Assembly: GCF_900109265.1 (NCBI RefSeq)
Contig: NZ_FNZM01000022.1
Location: 95,693 to 159,692 of the forward strand
DNA: 64,000 nt
Direction of reading: 5' to 3'
Source: Paraburkholderia tropica
Lineage (GTDB): Bacteria; Pseudomonadota; Gammaproteobacteria; Burkholderiales; Burkholderiaceae
The notes below the pieces were generated by a model. It did not search any database and was not told the DNA's origin. It saw only the letters and a program-made list of their open reading frames with translations. Shown here piece by piece: positions 42,911-51,512 of this stretch. The translations under genes were made by a program, and so were the position numbers. Position 1 is the first letter of the stretch. Every line of letters begins with the position of its first letter.

Positions 42911-44425
42911 TCAGTATTGAATCCAGGTCGTTTTCAGACCCGTGAATTTGTCGAGCGCGTGCAGCGACAGATCGCGGCCAAAGCCCGATTGGCGAAAGCC
43001 GCCGAACGGCGTCTGCATACTCAGCGCGTCCACCGTGTTCACCGAGACCGTGCCCGCACGCAGATTCGCTGCCACGCGATGCGCGCGCTTGAGGCTGCCG
43101 CTCCAGACCGAAGCCGCGAGTCCATAGATCGAATCGTTGGCGATGCGAACGGCTTCGTCTTCGGTGTCGAACGGCATCACCGCCAGCACGGGGCCGAATA
43201 CTTCGTCGCGCGCGAGTTCCGCATCGGGACGCACGCCCGCGAAAATCGTCGGCTCGATGAACCAGCCTTTGCCGTTCACGCGCGCCGCTTGACCGCCGCT
43301 GACGAGCGACGCGCTGCGGCGGCTGCGTTCGATAAACGCCATCACGCGCGCGTGCTGCGTGGCATCGACCATCGCGCCCATGCCGCTCGCGGGATCGAGC
43401 GGATCGCCCGGATACCAGCCGCGCGCGTGTTCGGCGAGCTTTTCGACGAAGGTGTCGTAAATCGAACGCTGCACGAGCAGACGCGAGTTCGCCGAGCACA
43501 CTTCGCCCTGGTTGAAGAAGATGCCGAAGCAGGCTTTTTGCGCGGCCAGATCGAGATCGTCGGCATCGTCGAACACGAGGTTCGGACTCTTGCCGCCGCA
43601 TTCGAGCCACACCTGCTTCATGTTCGAGCGCGCGGCGTATTCCATGAAGCGCTTGCCGATCGCCGTCGATCCGGTGAACGCGAGCACGTCCACGTCGGCG
43701 TGCAGGCCGAGCGCCGCGCCCGCCGTTTCGCCATAACCCGGCACCACGTTGAACACGCCGTCGGGCACGCCCGCTTCGCGCGCGAGTTCCGCGAGACGCA
43801 GCGCCGAAAGCGGCGACTGCTCGGCCGGTTTGAGCACGACGCTGTTGCCCGCCGCGAGCGCAGGCGCGACTTTCCACGCGACCATGTCGAGCGGGAAATT
43901 CCACGGCACGACCGCGCCCACCACGCCCAGCGCTTCGCGCGTCACGAACGAGAGATTGCCCGGTCCCGTGGGCGCGACTTCGCCGTAGAGCTTGTCGATC
44001 GCCTCGCCGTACCACGCGAACAATTCCGCCGATGCGGGCACGTCGAACTGCCACGCGTCGGCGACGCGCTTGCCCATGTTCAGCGAATCGAGCAGCGCGA
44101 ATTCCTCGCGATGCGCGGCGATCAGTGCGCCGAGACGCTGCAGCACTTTCTTGCGCTCGCCGGGCGCGCAGCGCGACCACGTCCCGGCTTCGAAGGCGGC
44201 GCGCGCGGCACGCACGGCGAGGTCGACGTCTTGCGCATCGCAGGCGGCGACCTCAGCGATCGCGGCTTCCGTCGCCGGATTGGTCGCCGTGAACGTCTTG
44301 CCGCTGCGCGCGGGCACGAAGCGGCCGTCGATGAACGCCTGGGCGCGCGGCGTCACGCGCGCGGCCAGATCGCGCCATTGCGAGTAATCGGGTTGCTGCG
44401 CGTGGTTCGCGTCGGTGGCACTCAA
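42911..44425 (-). CDS. Aldehyde dehydrogenase, PuuC-like (gamma-aminobutyraldehyde type)
   Basis: 504 aa. The start is a TTG at 44425-44423, preceded by AGGAG at six bases; no ATG fits the N-terminus. Catalytic Cys310 lies in NQGEVCSANSR, and the base glutamate in WLECGGKSPN. PWNFPLDMVAWK and FTGSTAIGKRFM are present. WYGEAIDKLYGEVAPT and SLHALDKFTGLKTTW closely match PuuC, which oxidises gamma-glutamyl-gamma-aminobutyraldehyde in putrescine catabolism. It sits between DUF1028 and GMC genes in the LysR-controlled cluster. Confidence 0.9.
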   Translation of the reverse strand: MSATDANHAQQPDYSQWRDLAARVTPRAQAFIDGRFVPARSGKTFTATNPATEAAIAEVAACDAQDVDLAVRAARAAFEAGTWSRCAPGERKKVLQRLGALIAAHREEFALLDSLNMGKRVADAWQFDVPASAELFAWYGEAIDKLYGEVAPTGPGNLSFVTREALGVVGAVVPWNFPLDMVAWKVAPALAAGNSVVLKPAEQSPLSALRLAELAREAGVPDGVFNVVPGYGETAGAALGLHADVDVLAFTGSTAIGKRFMEYAARSNMKQVWLECGGKSPNLVFDDADDLDLAAQKACFGIFFNQGEVCSANSRLLVQRSIYDTFVEKLAEHARGWYPGDPLDPASGMGAMVDATQHARVMAFIERSRRSASLVSGGQAARVNGKGWFIEPTIFAGVRPDAELARDEVFGPVLAVMPFDTEDEAVRIANDSIYGLAASVWSGSLKRAHRVAANLRAGTVSVNTVDALSMQTPFGGFRQSGFGRDLSLHALDKFTGLKTTWIQY

Positions 44426-44514
44426 GGTGGGCTCCTGGGTTCGCGTGGTTTCGGATAAATTCGCGTCGATTCGGGTGAATGCGATTCGTCTTGCCTCGAT
44501 GGCGGCGCGCCGCC

Positions 44515-45186
44515 TTATTCGTCGCCGGGCACGCCGTACGACGGCGCGCGCGTGGGATCGGTCGCGCGCAGCACGTAGTCCTTCATTTGCGGTTCGTAGC
44601 GCTCCCACAGCGCGCGCAGATCGGCAATCGGCTGATCGCTCCAGTCCACCCGCAAGTCGGCCACGGGCCAGCTCGCGCCGTCGAACACGCACAGCCCCGC
44701 CGAATGCACCGGCCCGGCTTCGCCGCCCGCCGCGAGTCCCGCTTCGAGCGCGCGCAACAGGCGGTCCGGCAACGCGCGCGCGGCGTGCTCCGCGAACGCT
44801 TCGATCATCGCGGCGGGCACGCTGTCGTTTGCGAGCAGATTGCCGACCGCCACGCAATCGGTGCCGCTCGCACCCGCATGCAGCCCGAGCCCGCGCTCAC
44901 CCGTGCGCCACGCGGAGAAACCCGCCGCGTCGAGCACCGCCAGCTGACGCCACTCCGTATACGGACGCGCGCCCGCGATGCGTTCGAGCACCGCCTGCGC
45001 GCCATAGCCTTGCGCGAGTTCGCCCAGACCGATCTGGCCCAGGCGCGGATCGGTCACGTTCTGGCTCAGCACCACGCCGTCGCGGCTCGCCCAGAGGCAG
45101 CGGCTCGGCACGGCGATGCTCGAACTCGTCACGATGCCGCCTACGGCACCGGTACGCGCGCAACGGCCTGCAATCGAAAAGGTCAT
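44515..45186 (-). CDS. DUF1028 family protein (Ntn-hydrolase-like)
   Basis: 223 aa from the ATG at 45186. The N-terminus MTFSIAGRCARTGAVGGIVTSSSIAV is the family hallmark, then VLSQNVTDPRLGQIGLGELAQG and WRQLAVLDAAG. DUF1028 proteins resemble Ntn hydrolases and often cluster with amidase, RidA and M20 genes; their reaction is not established. This is the first gene of an operon with the PuuC-like dehydrogenase and GMC oxidoreductase. It is divergent from the LysR regulator across an operator-bearing gap. Confidence 0.85.
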   Translation of the reverse strand: MTFSIAGRCARTGAVGGIVTSSSIAVPSRCLWASRDGVVLSQNVTDPRLGQIGLGELAQGYGAQAVLERIAGARPYTEWRQLAVLDAAGFSAWRTGERGLGLHAGASGTDCVAVGNLLANDSVPAAMIEAFAEHAARALPDRLLRALEAGLAAGGEAGPVHSAGLCVFDGASWPVADLRVDWSDQPIADLRALWERYEPQMKDYVLRATDPTRAPSYGVPGDE

Positions 45187-45309
45187 GAACGGACTCCTGT
45201 AGATTCAATGCTTTCATGCTCGCGCGGCGCGCCAAAATGGGCCGCCAGCGCGTCGAGCCTAAAATCTATCGAGCCAAAATTCATTCGAAAAACATTGTTT
45301 GTCTATGTA

Positions 45310-45332
45310 TTGAAAAGGCTTAGACTATGCAA
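45310..45332. promoter_or_regulatory. LysR-type operator TTGAAAA-N9-TATGCAA
   Basis: Lies in the gap between DUF1028 (minus) and the LysR gene (plus). One arm, TATGCAA, is identical to the arm at 41126-41152 with the same 9-base spacing; the other arm is degenerate. The position suits autoregulation plus activation of the divergent operon. Confidence 0.55.
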
Positions 45333-45428
45333 GCGACGCGCCTCGCCGCTGTTCATCGTTGCTCGCGCAGGCGCTTGCGCTCCCCGCCCGGTCGCATTCG
45401 ACTCTTGCCTCTGACCCTTCGGTTGGCC

Positions 45429-46352
45429 ATGGAAAACACGCCTCTTCACTATTCGCTGCGCCAGTTGAGATACTTCGTCGCCACGGCGGAAGCGCTGTCG
45501 TTTACGGCGGCGGCCAAGCGTCTGCACGTTTCACAGCCGTCGATTTCGTCGGCCTTGTCGGAGCTGGAGAACGCGTTCGGGCTTCAGCTGTTCATCCGCC
45601 ATCACGCACACGGACTTTCGCTGACACAGGCGGGCCGCGATCTGCTCGGGCGCGCGCGCGACCTGCTGAAAAGCGCGGAGGAATTGCAGATCGCCGCGCG
45701 CCATTCCGATACCGGCATCGCAGGAACAATCTCGCTCGGCTGCCTGACGTCGGTCGCGCCGCCGCTGATGCCGTGGCTCATGAGCCGCTTTCTGAATGCG
45801 CGTACGGGTGTGGAATTCCAGACGCGCGAAGGCGATCAGGAAACGCTGTTCGTGGGCCTGCGCGACGGCACGCTCGACGTGGCGCTCACTTACGATATCG
45901 ATATCGACGACACGATCGACTTCACGCCCATCGTCGAATTTCCGCCTTATGTGCTGCTGCCCGCGAAGCATCGCCTCGCCGCCAGCGAACAGGTGAGCCT
46001 CAAGGACCTGCTCGATGAGCCTTACGTGATGCTCGATCTCGCGCACAGCAAGGAATATTTCGCGTCGCTGTTCGATCGCTATGGCAATCGTCCGGTGGCG
46101 GCGTTCAGTTCTTCGCAGCCGGAAGTCGTGCGCGGTATGGTCGCCAACGGACTCGGCTACAGCATTCACAATTTTCCGCTGCGCAATTCGCAGACGGTGG
46201 ACGGCGGCCGCTTCGTCGCGCGCGCCATCAAGGAGAAAGTGAAGCCGACGGTGCTGGGCGTCGCGCGTTCGACGCGTTCGCATCCGCGGCAACTGATTCG
46301 CGACTTCACCGCGTTCTGCTACGACGAAGTCTCGCGCGCGTGGACGAAGTAA
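45429..46352 (+). CDS. LysR-type transcriptional regulator of the amine-catabolic cluster
   Basis: 307 aa from the ATG at 45429, giving LHYSLRQLRYFVATAEALSFTAAAKRLHVSQPSISSAL as the usual HTH start; the upstream extension in the same frame is Arg-rich and not family-like. The effector-binding domain (about 95-300) is complete. It lies centrally between divergent operons and its own candidate operator is upstream at 45310-45332. Similar palindromes at 41126 and 49392 suggest it controls the operons starting at 40994, 45186 and 49282. Confidence 0.9.
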   Translation: MENTPLHYSLRQLRYFVATAEALSFTAAAKRLHVSQPSISSALSELENAFGLQLFIRHHAHGLSLTQAGRDLLGRARDLLKSAEELQIAARHSDTGIAGTISLGCLTSVAPPLMPWLMSRFLNARTGVEFQTREGDQETLFVGLRDGTLDVALTYDIDIDDTIDFTPIVEFPPYVLLPAKHRLAASEQVSLKDLLDEPYVMLDLAHSKEYFASLFDRYGNRPVAAFSSSQPEVVRGMVANGLGYSIHNFPLRNSQTVDGGRFVARAIKEKVKPTVLGVARSTRSHPRQLIRDFTAFCYDEVSRAWTK

Positions 46353-46412
46353 ATGGGTCGACACGCCGCGCGCCGTGAATAGGCGCGCGGCGCGCAGCGT
46401 AGAGCGCGCGCT

Positions 46413-47825
46413 TCAGCCAGCGCGTTGAATATGCCGCCACGTCGCCTCCACGGCATCGCGCATCGTGCCGATCAACGCGTCGATCTGCGCATGGTCGATC
46501 ACGAGCGGCGGCGCAACGATCAAACGGCCATTGGTCGAACGCACGATCGCCCCGCGCTCGAATCCTTCGGTGCGGCTGTGCCACGTGAGATCGGCCTCGT
46601 TGGCGTAGCGTTCACGCGTGCTCTTATCCTTCGCGAACTGAATCGCCCCCACCGCGCCCACGCCTTGAATCTCGCCGATCAACGGATGATCCGCGAACGC
46701 CTCGCGTAGCGCGCGCTGCAAATACGGGCCGGTGTCTTCCTTCGTGCGCGCGACCAGTTGCTCGCGTTCGAGCACGTCGAGATTCGCGAGCGCCACGGCC
46801 GCGGCCACCGGATGGCCCGAATACGTGAGCCCATGCGCGTAGACGCCGCCGCGCTCCACCAGCGCCTCGCCGATGCGGCGGCTCATGACCAGACCGCCCA
46901 TCGGCACATAACCCGACGTCAGTCCCTTGGCGATCGACACGAGATCCGGCTCGAAGCCGAAATGGCGATGCGCGAACCATTCACCCGTGCGGCCGAATCC
47001 GCCGATCACTTCGTCCGCGCAAAGCAGCACGTCGTATTTTCGGCAGATGCGCTCGATTTCCGGCCAGTAGCCTTCGGGCGGGAAGATCATGCCGCCCGCG
47101 CCCTGGAACGGCTCGGCGACGAACGCCGCCACGTTTTCCGCGCCCAGTTCGAGAATCTTGCGTTCGAGCGATTGCGCGGCCTGCAAGCCGAACGCCTCGG
47201 GCGTAAGGTCGCCGCCGTTCGCGTACCAGTACGGCTCGTCCACGTGCGTGATGTTCGGAATCGGCAGATCGCCCATTTCGTGCATGAACGCCATGCCGCC
47301 GAGCGACGCGCTGCCGACCGTCGAACCGTGATAGCCGTTCACGCGGCCGATCATGATCTTCTTGTTCGGCTGGCCCATTACGTCCCAGAAGCGGCGCACC
47401 GTGCGAATCAGCACTTCATTTGATTCGGATCCCGAATTTGTATACACCACGTGACTGAAGCGATCGCCCAGCAACGCAAACAGCCGCTCCGACAATTCGA
47501 TCACGGCCGGATGCGTGGTGTGAAAGAACATGTTGTAGTAAGACAGCGTGCTCATCTGGCGCGCGGCGGCCTCGACGAGTTCGGCGCGGCCATAACCGAC
47601 GTTGGTGCACCAGAGGCCCGACATGCCGTCGATATAGCGCTTGCCGTCGTTGTCCCACAGATACACGCCTTCGCCGCGCACCATCACGCGCGGACCTTCG
47701 GCGTTGAGCGCCTTTTGATCGACGAAAGCGTGCAGGTGATGGGCGGCGTCGCTGCGTTGCCAGTCTTCGGTGCTGCGTGCTTTGCCGCTCGACGTGCTGG
47801 CGTGGGCGAATTCAGGTGCGTTCAT
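46413..47825 (-). CDS. Class III PLP aminotransferase (omega-amino acid/putrescine-pyruvate type)
   Basis: 470 aa from the ATG at 47825. The PLP lysine is Lys300 in SIAKGLTSGYVPMG, the cofactor aspartate lies in LCADEVIGGFGRTG, and NSGSESNEVLIR matches the phosphate-binding region. The MNMFF-type N-terminal segment (TLSYYNMFFHTTHP) is typical of SpuC/beta-alanine-pyruvate aminotransferases. It removes a terminal amino group from a diamine or omega-amino acid, giving an aldehyde for the PuuC-like enzyme. It is downstream of the second NCS1 permease in a two-gene operon. Confidence 0.9.
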   Translation of the reverse strand: MNAPEFAHASTSSGKARSTEDWQRSDAAHHLHAFVDQKALNAEGPRVMVRGEGVYLWDNDGKRYIDGMSGLWCTNVGYGRAELVEAAARQMSTLSYYNMFFHTTHPAVIELSERLFALLGDRFSHVVYTNSGSESNEVLIRTVRRFWDVMGQPNKKIMIGRVNGYHGSTVGSASLGGMAFMHEMGDLPIPNITHVDEPYWYANGGDLTPEAFGLQAAQSLERKILELGAENVAAFVAEPFQGAGGMIFPPEGYWPEIERICRKYDVLLCADEVIGGFGRTGEWFAHRHFGFEPDLVSIAKGLTSGYVPMGGLVMSRRIGEALVERGGVYAHGLTYSGHPVAAAVALANLDVLEREQLVARTKEDTGPYLQRALREAFADHPLIGEIQGVGAVGAIQFAKDKSTRERYANEADLTWHSRTEGFERGAIVRSTNGRLIVAPPLVIDHAQIDALIGTMRDAVEATWRHIQRAG

Positions 47826-47872
47826 GCGCGGTGTCTCCTCTGTACGGAATGCGTTTGCTTTAATCGTGCGTG

Positions 47873-49282
47873 TCAGATGCCCACGGCAACGTCGGTCTGA
47901 TTTTGCGCGGCGCCCGCGCGCGAGAAGCGTTTGCAACCCGCGTAGTACACGACCGAAGTGAGAATCAGCCCGACGATCCACGAGATATCGGCGCCGCCGA
48001 GGCGTTTGGCGATCGGGCCGGTGTACAGATCGGTCGCGACGAACGGCAGTTGCACGGCGATGCCGAACAGGTAGGCGAAGATCGCCACGCCGTTGAAGCG
48101 TCCGTAGATGCCGCCGTCCTGGCGGAAGAACGAGTCGATGTGATAGTCGCCGTGGCAGACGAGGTAGTAATCGATCAGGTTCACCGCCGTCCAGGGCACC
48201 AGCACGTAGAGCAGCAGCAGAATGAAGTTGGTGTATTCGGCGAGGAAGTTGCTCTGGCCGAACAGTGCGATGGCCAGCGAGATCGCGAACAGGATCACCG
48301 CCGTCACGGCGCGTGCGCGCGCCTGGCCCGACCACGAGGGAAACAGCGTCTGCACGATCGTCATCGACGAGAGCGCGCCGCAGTACAGGTTCATCGCGTT
48401 GGTCGCGGCAATGCCCACCGAGAGCACGATCACCACCAGACCGCTGATGCCGTGCGTGAGCGTGGTGAGGCCGTTGACCACGTCGCCGTCGGCGACCATC
48501 AGGCCGACCATCGCGCCCAGCACCATCGGGAAGATCGAGCCGAGCGAGCAGCCCCAGTAGCTCGACCAGAACGCCACGCGTGCGCCGGTTGCGCGCGGCA
48601 TGTAGCGCGAGTAGTCGGAGACATACGGCGCGTACGCGATCTGCCAGAGTGCCGCGATCGAAATCGTGCCGAGAAAGCCCGTGGCGTTCGCGGTGTTGCG
48701 TGCGAAGAAGTCGGCGGGCAAGCCGTGCACGCCCACGATCCAGATGAACGCGAGCAGCAGCACCGCGCCCGAGCACCACGTCATCAGGCGCGTGTAGGCG
48801 TGGATCAGGTTGTAGCCGAAGATGGTCGCCACGAGACTGAGCGCGCCGACCACGAGCACGCCGTCGTTCACGCTCACGTGCGTGGTGAGGCTGTGCAGCG
48901 CCTGACCGCCCAGCACGAGGTTCGACGCGAAGAAGCCCAGATACATCACCACGACGAGGCCGACCACCAGCAGCGAGCCGAGCGAGCCGAACTGGCCGCG
49001 CGTCTGCACCATCTGCGGGACGCCGAGTTGCGGACCTTGCGCCGAATGCAGCGCCATGAACACCGCGCCCACCAGCGTGCCGATCACGATGCCGAGCACG
49101 CCCCACCAGAACGGCTGCTTGAACACGGTCACGGCCAGCGCGCCCGTGACGATGGTCAGCAACATGATGTTCGAGCCGAACCAGATCGTGAACAGGTCGC
49201 TCGCGCGGCCGTGACGCTCGGCGTCGGGTATGGGCTGGATCGTGCTCTGCTCGAGGCGAGCGACGGTATCGGATTGGCTCAT
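47873..49282 (-). CDS. NCS1-family permease, copy 2
   Basis: 469 aa, about 12 membrane segments. It has LFTIWFGSNIMLLTIVTGALA, MALHSAQGPQLGVPQMVQTRGQFG and PYVSDYSRYMP, the same signatures as the permease at 37779-39182, but differs throughout the rest, so it is an older paralogue. It would import the substrate for the adjacent aminotransferase pathway. It is first in its operon with a LysR-type site 110 bases upstream, and divergent from the acetylpolyamine amidohydrolase-like gene. Confidence 0.9.
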   Translation of the reverse strand: MSQSDTVARLEQSTIQPIPDAERHGRASDLFTIWFGSNIMLLTIVTGALAVTVFKQPFWWGVLGIVIGTLVGAVFMALHSAQGPQLGVPQMVQTRGQFGSLGSLLVVGLVVVMYLGFFASNLVLGGQALHSLTTHVSVNDGVLVVGALSLVATIFGYNLIHAYTRLMTWCSGAVLLLAFIWIVGVHGLPADFFARNTANATGFLGTISIAALWQIAYAPYVSDYSRYMPRATGARVAFWSSYWGCSLGSIFPMVLGAMVGLMVADGDVVNGLTTLTHGISGLVVIVLSVGIAATNAMNLYCGALSSMTIVQTLFPSWSGQARARAVTAVILFAISLAIALFGQSNFLAEYTNFILLLLYVLVPWTAVNLIDYYLVCHGDYHIDSFFRQDGGIYGRFNGVAIFAYLFGIAVQLPFVATDLYTGPIAKRLGGADISWIVGLILTSVVYYAGCKRFSRAGAAQNQTDVAVGI

Positions 49283-49391
49283 CGGCGGCTCCTGCGAAAG
49301 GAAAGTGCGTGACGTAGACGCACGAAAGTGCGTTGTGATGACGCACTTTCGACCGCCAATATTGCGCGGAAAAGAACGAAATTCTTTGCTA

Positions 49392-49413
49392 GTGAATAGC
49401 TTTTTCTTATGCA
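49392..49413 (-). promoter_or_regulatory. LysR-type operator upstream of permease 2
   Basis: The 18-base string ATAGCTTTTTCTTATGCA at 49396-49413 is identical to 41132-41149, including the 9-base spacer. The outer left arm (GTGAATA) is degenerate. It lies between the permease (minus) and the amidohydrolase-like gene (plus), so it could serve both. Confidence 0.65.
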
Positions 49414-49566
49414 GTTCTCACGCCTGCATAGCCGCGGGCTTGCTTGTGAATCGGATATTTCTTCTTGGAAAGAAAATCGGCGTGCGGCCATAGTCGCTGC
49501 ATGCACCGAACGTGTGCGCAGCATGAGCGCCTCACGTTCGCGACACATTCACGACGGGAGACCTGC

Positions 49567-50619
49567 ATGCTGACCATCCTCGGCGAGCGCCATCGCCTGC
49601 ATCACGGCCGTAGCGAACTGATCGACGGCGAACTCAAGCCCTGTTTCGAAATGCCGAAGCGCGTCGATATCGTGCGCGCGCGGCTGACCGAAGCCGGTTT
49701 CGACGAGACGATCGCGCCCGATGCGTTCGGCGTCGACGCGCTGCGCCGCGTGCACAGCGATGCGTATCTCGACTTCCTGCACGGCGCGTGGGGAGAATGG
49801 ACCGCGCTGGGCCGCACGCACGACGCGCTGCCGACCATCTGGCCCGCGCGCGGTCTGCGCCGCGACCGCGCTCCGCACAGCATCGACGGCAAGCTCGGCT
49901 TCTATGCGATGGACGCGGGCGCGCCGATCACGGCGGGCACCTGGGACGCGGTCGAGGAGTCGGCGAATCTCGCGCTCACGGGCGCGCAGCGCGTGCACGA
50001 CGGCGCACAGGCCGCGTTCGCGCTGTGCCGCCCGCCCGGCCATCACGCGGGCCGCGACGTGATGGGCGGCTACTGCTACCTCAACAACGCGGCGCTCGCC
50101 GCCGCGCACTGGCTCGCGCAAGGCGCGCGGCGCGTGGCGATTCTCGACATCGACTATCACCACGGCAACGGCACGCAGTCGATCTTCTACGATCGCGACG
50201 ACGTGCTGTTTGCCTCGCTGCATGCCGACCCGCTGCTCGACTATCCGTATCTGCTCGGTCACGCGGATGAAACCGGGCGCGGCGCGGGCGAGGGCTTCAA
50301 TCTGAACTATCCGCTGCCGTGGGGGACGGATTGGAGCCGCTACGCGCAGGCGCTCGATCACGCGGGCGCGCGCATCGCGGGCTTCGGCCCCGACGCGCTC
50401 GTCGTCTCGCTGGGCGTCGACACCTTCGAGGGCGATCCGATCTCGCGTTTCAAGCTGAAATCGGCGGACTTTTCGCGTATCGGCGCGCGTATCGCCGGGC
50501 TCGGTCTGCCCACGCTGTTCGTGATGGAAGGCGGCTATGCGGTCGAAGAAATCGGCGTGAACGTGGTCAACGTGCTGGCCGGATTCGAGGAGCACGCGCT
50601 CTCGCGGGCGGCGCGCTAG
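49567..50619 (+). CDS. Histone deacetylase-family protein, likely acetylpolyamine amidohydrolase
   Basis: 350 aa from the ATG at 49567. Catalytic motifs are CRPPGHHAGRD (the two histidines) and AILDIDYHHGNGTQSIF (zinc Asp and His), followed by GGYCYLNNAA and a FVMEGGYAVEEIG ending. Bacterial members of this class deacetylate acetylputrescine or other acetylpolyamines, or act as AcuC-like enzymes. In this cluster with a putrescine-type aminotransferase and PuuC-like dehydrogenase the polyamine role is favoured, an inference from context. Confidence 0.85.
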   Translation: MLTILGERHRLHHGRSELIDGELKPCFEMPKRVDIVRARLTEAGFDETIAPDAFGVDALRRVHSDAYLDFLHGAWGEWTALGRTHDALPTIWPARGLRRDRAPHSIDGKLGFYAMDAGAPITAGTWDAVEESANLALTGAQRVHDGAQAAFALCRPPGHHAGRDVMGGYCYLNNAALAAAHWLAQGARRVAILDIDYHHGNGTQSIFYDRDDVLFASLHADPLLDYPYLLGHADETGRGAGEGFNLNYPLPWGTDWSRYAQALDHAGARIAGFGPDALVVSLGVDTFEGDPISRFKLKSADFSRIGARIAGLGLPTLFVMEGGYAVEEIGVNVVNVLAGFEEHALSRAAR

Positions 50620-50706
50620 CACGCGCGGACGCCGCACGAGGGTTCCGGCAAGCGGCTCAGGGCGGGTATGATCGAATCCCGTGCAAAACTCTTGCCTGAC
50701 CCGCCT

Positions 50707-51426
50707 ATGAATTCTCCCGCCGAAGGTTCCTCGCCGCGCACGTTGCGCGCGCTCACGCCGCTCGAAGCGCGCATCGTCGGCGTGCTGGTCGAGAAGCAGC
50801 ATACGGTGCCCGACACCTATCCGCTCTCGCTGAACTCGCTCACCTCGGGCTGCAACCAGAAGACGGCGCGCGCGCCCGTGATGAACGTGAGCGAAGCCGA
50901 GGTGCTCAGCGCCATCGAAGACCTCAAGCACCTGAGCCTCGTGTTCGAAGGCAGCAGCAGCCGCGTGCCGCGCTTCGAGCACAACCTGAACCGCGTGCTC
51001 GGCGTGCCGACGCAGGCCGGCGCGCTCCTCACGGTGCTGCTGCTGCGCGGCGCGCAGACGGCCGCCGAACTGCGGCTGAACTCCGCGCGTCTACATGGTT
51101 TCGCCGATGTGTCGTCGGTGGAAGCGTTTCTCAGCGAACTCGCCGAACGCGAGCCGCCGCTCGTCGTCAAGCTGCCGCGCGCGCCCGGCGAGCGCGAGAG
51201 CCGCTGGATGCATCTGCTGTGCGGCGAAGTCAGTCTGAGCGTGCCCACGTCCTATGCGGGCGAGCGCGACAGCGTGGCGGAAGGCAGCGTTTCCTCCGAG
51301 GATTTCGAGGCGTTGCGCGCCGATCATCAGCGTCTCGCCGATGAAGTCGCGCGTCTGCAACAGCTCGTCGAGCGCATGGCCGGCGAACTCGGCATCGCAA
51401 TCGACAAGCTGGAAGCGTCCGAGTAA
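50707..51426 (+). CDS. YceH family protein (UPF0502/DUF480)
   Basis: 239 aa from the ATG at 50707. The winged-helix repeat pattern LTPLEARIVGVLVEKQHTVPDTYPLSLNSL and TSGCNQKTARAPVM is the family hallmark. A second winged helix follows (AGALLTVLLLRGAQTAAELRLNS). The last 30 residues form a predicted coiled coil (ALRADHQRLADEVARLQQLV). The function is not established. It lies 87 bases after the amidohydrolase-like gene. Confidence 0.9.
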   Translation: MNSPAEGSSPRTLRALTPLEARIVGVLVEKQHTVPDTYPLSLNSLTSGCNQKTARAPVMNVSEAEVLSAIEDLKHLSLVFEGSSSRVPRFEHNLNRVLGVPTQAGALLTVLLLRGAQTAAELRLNSARLHGFADVSSVEAFLSELAEREPPLVVKLPRAPGERESRWMHLLCGEVSLSVPTSYAGERDSVAEGSVSSEDFEALRADHQRLADEVARLQQLVERMAGELGIAIDKLEASE

Positions 51427-51512
51427 GGCGGCAACGATAGCGCGCACGATGGATTCGATTTCCGGATCCACCGTGCTGCATCGTGCCACCTCGTATGAAC
51501 CTCAGGCGGCAC

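Noticed and set aside
46413..49346. A single 977-codon minus-strand frame joining the permease and aminotransferase regions
   Set aside because: The upstream half is out of frame with the real permease and reads as arginine-rich nonsense; the real aminotransferase starts at 47825 with a proper N-terminus.
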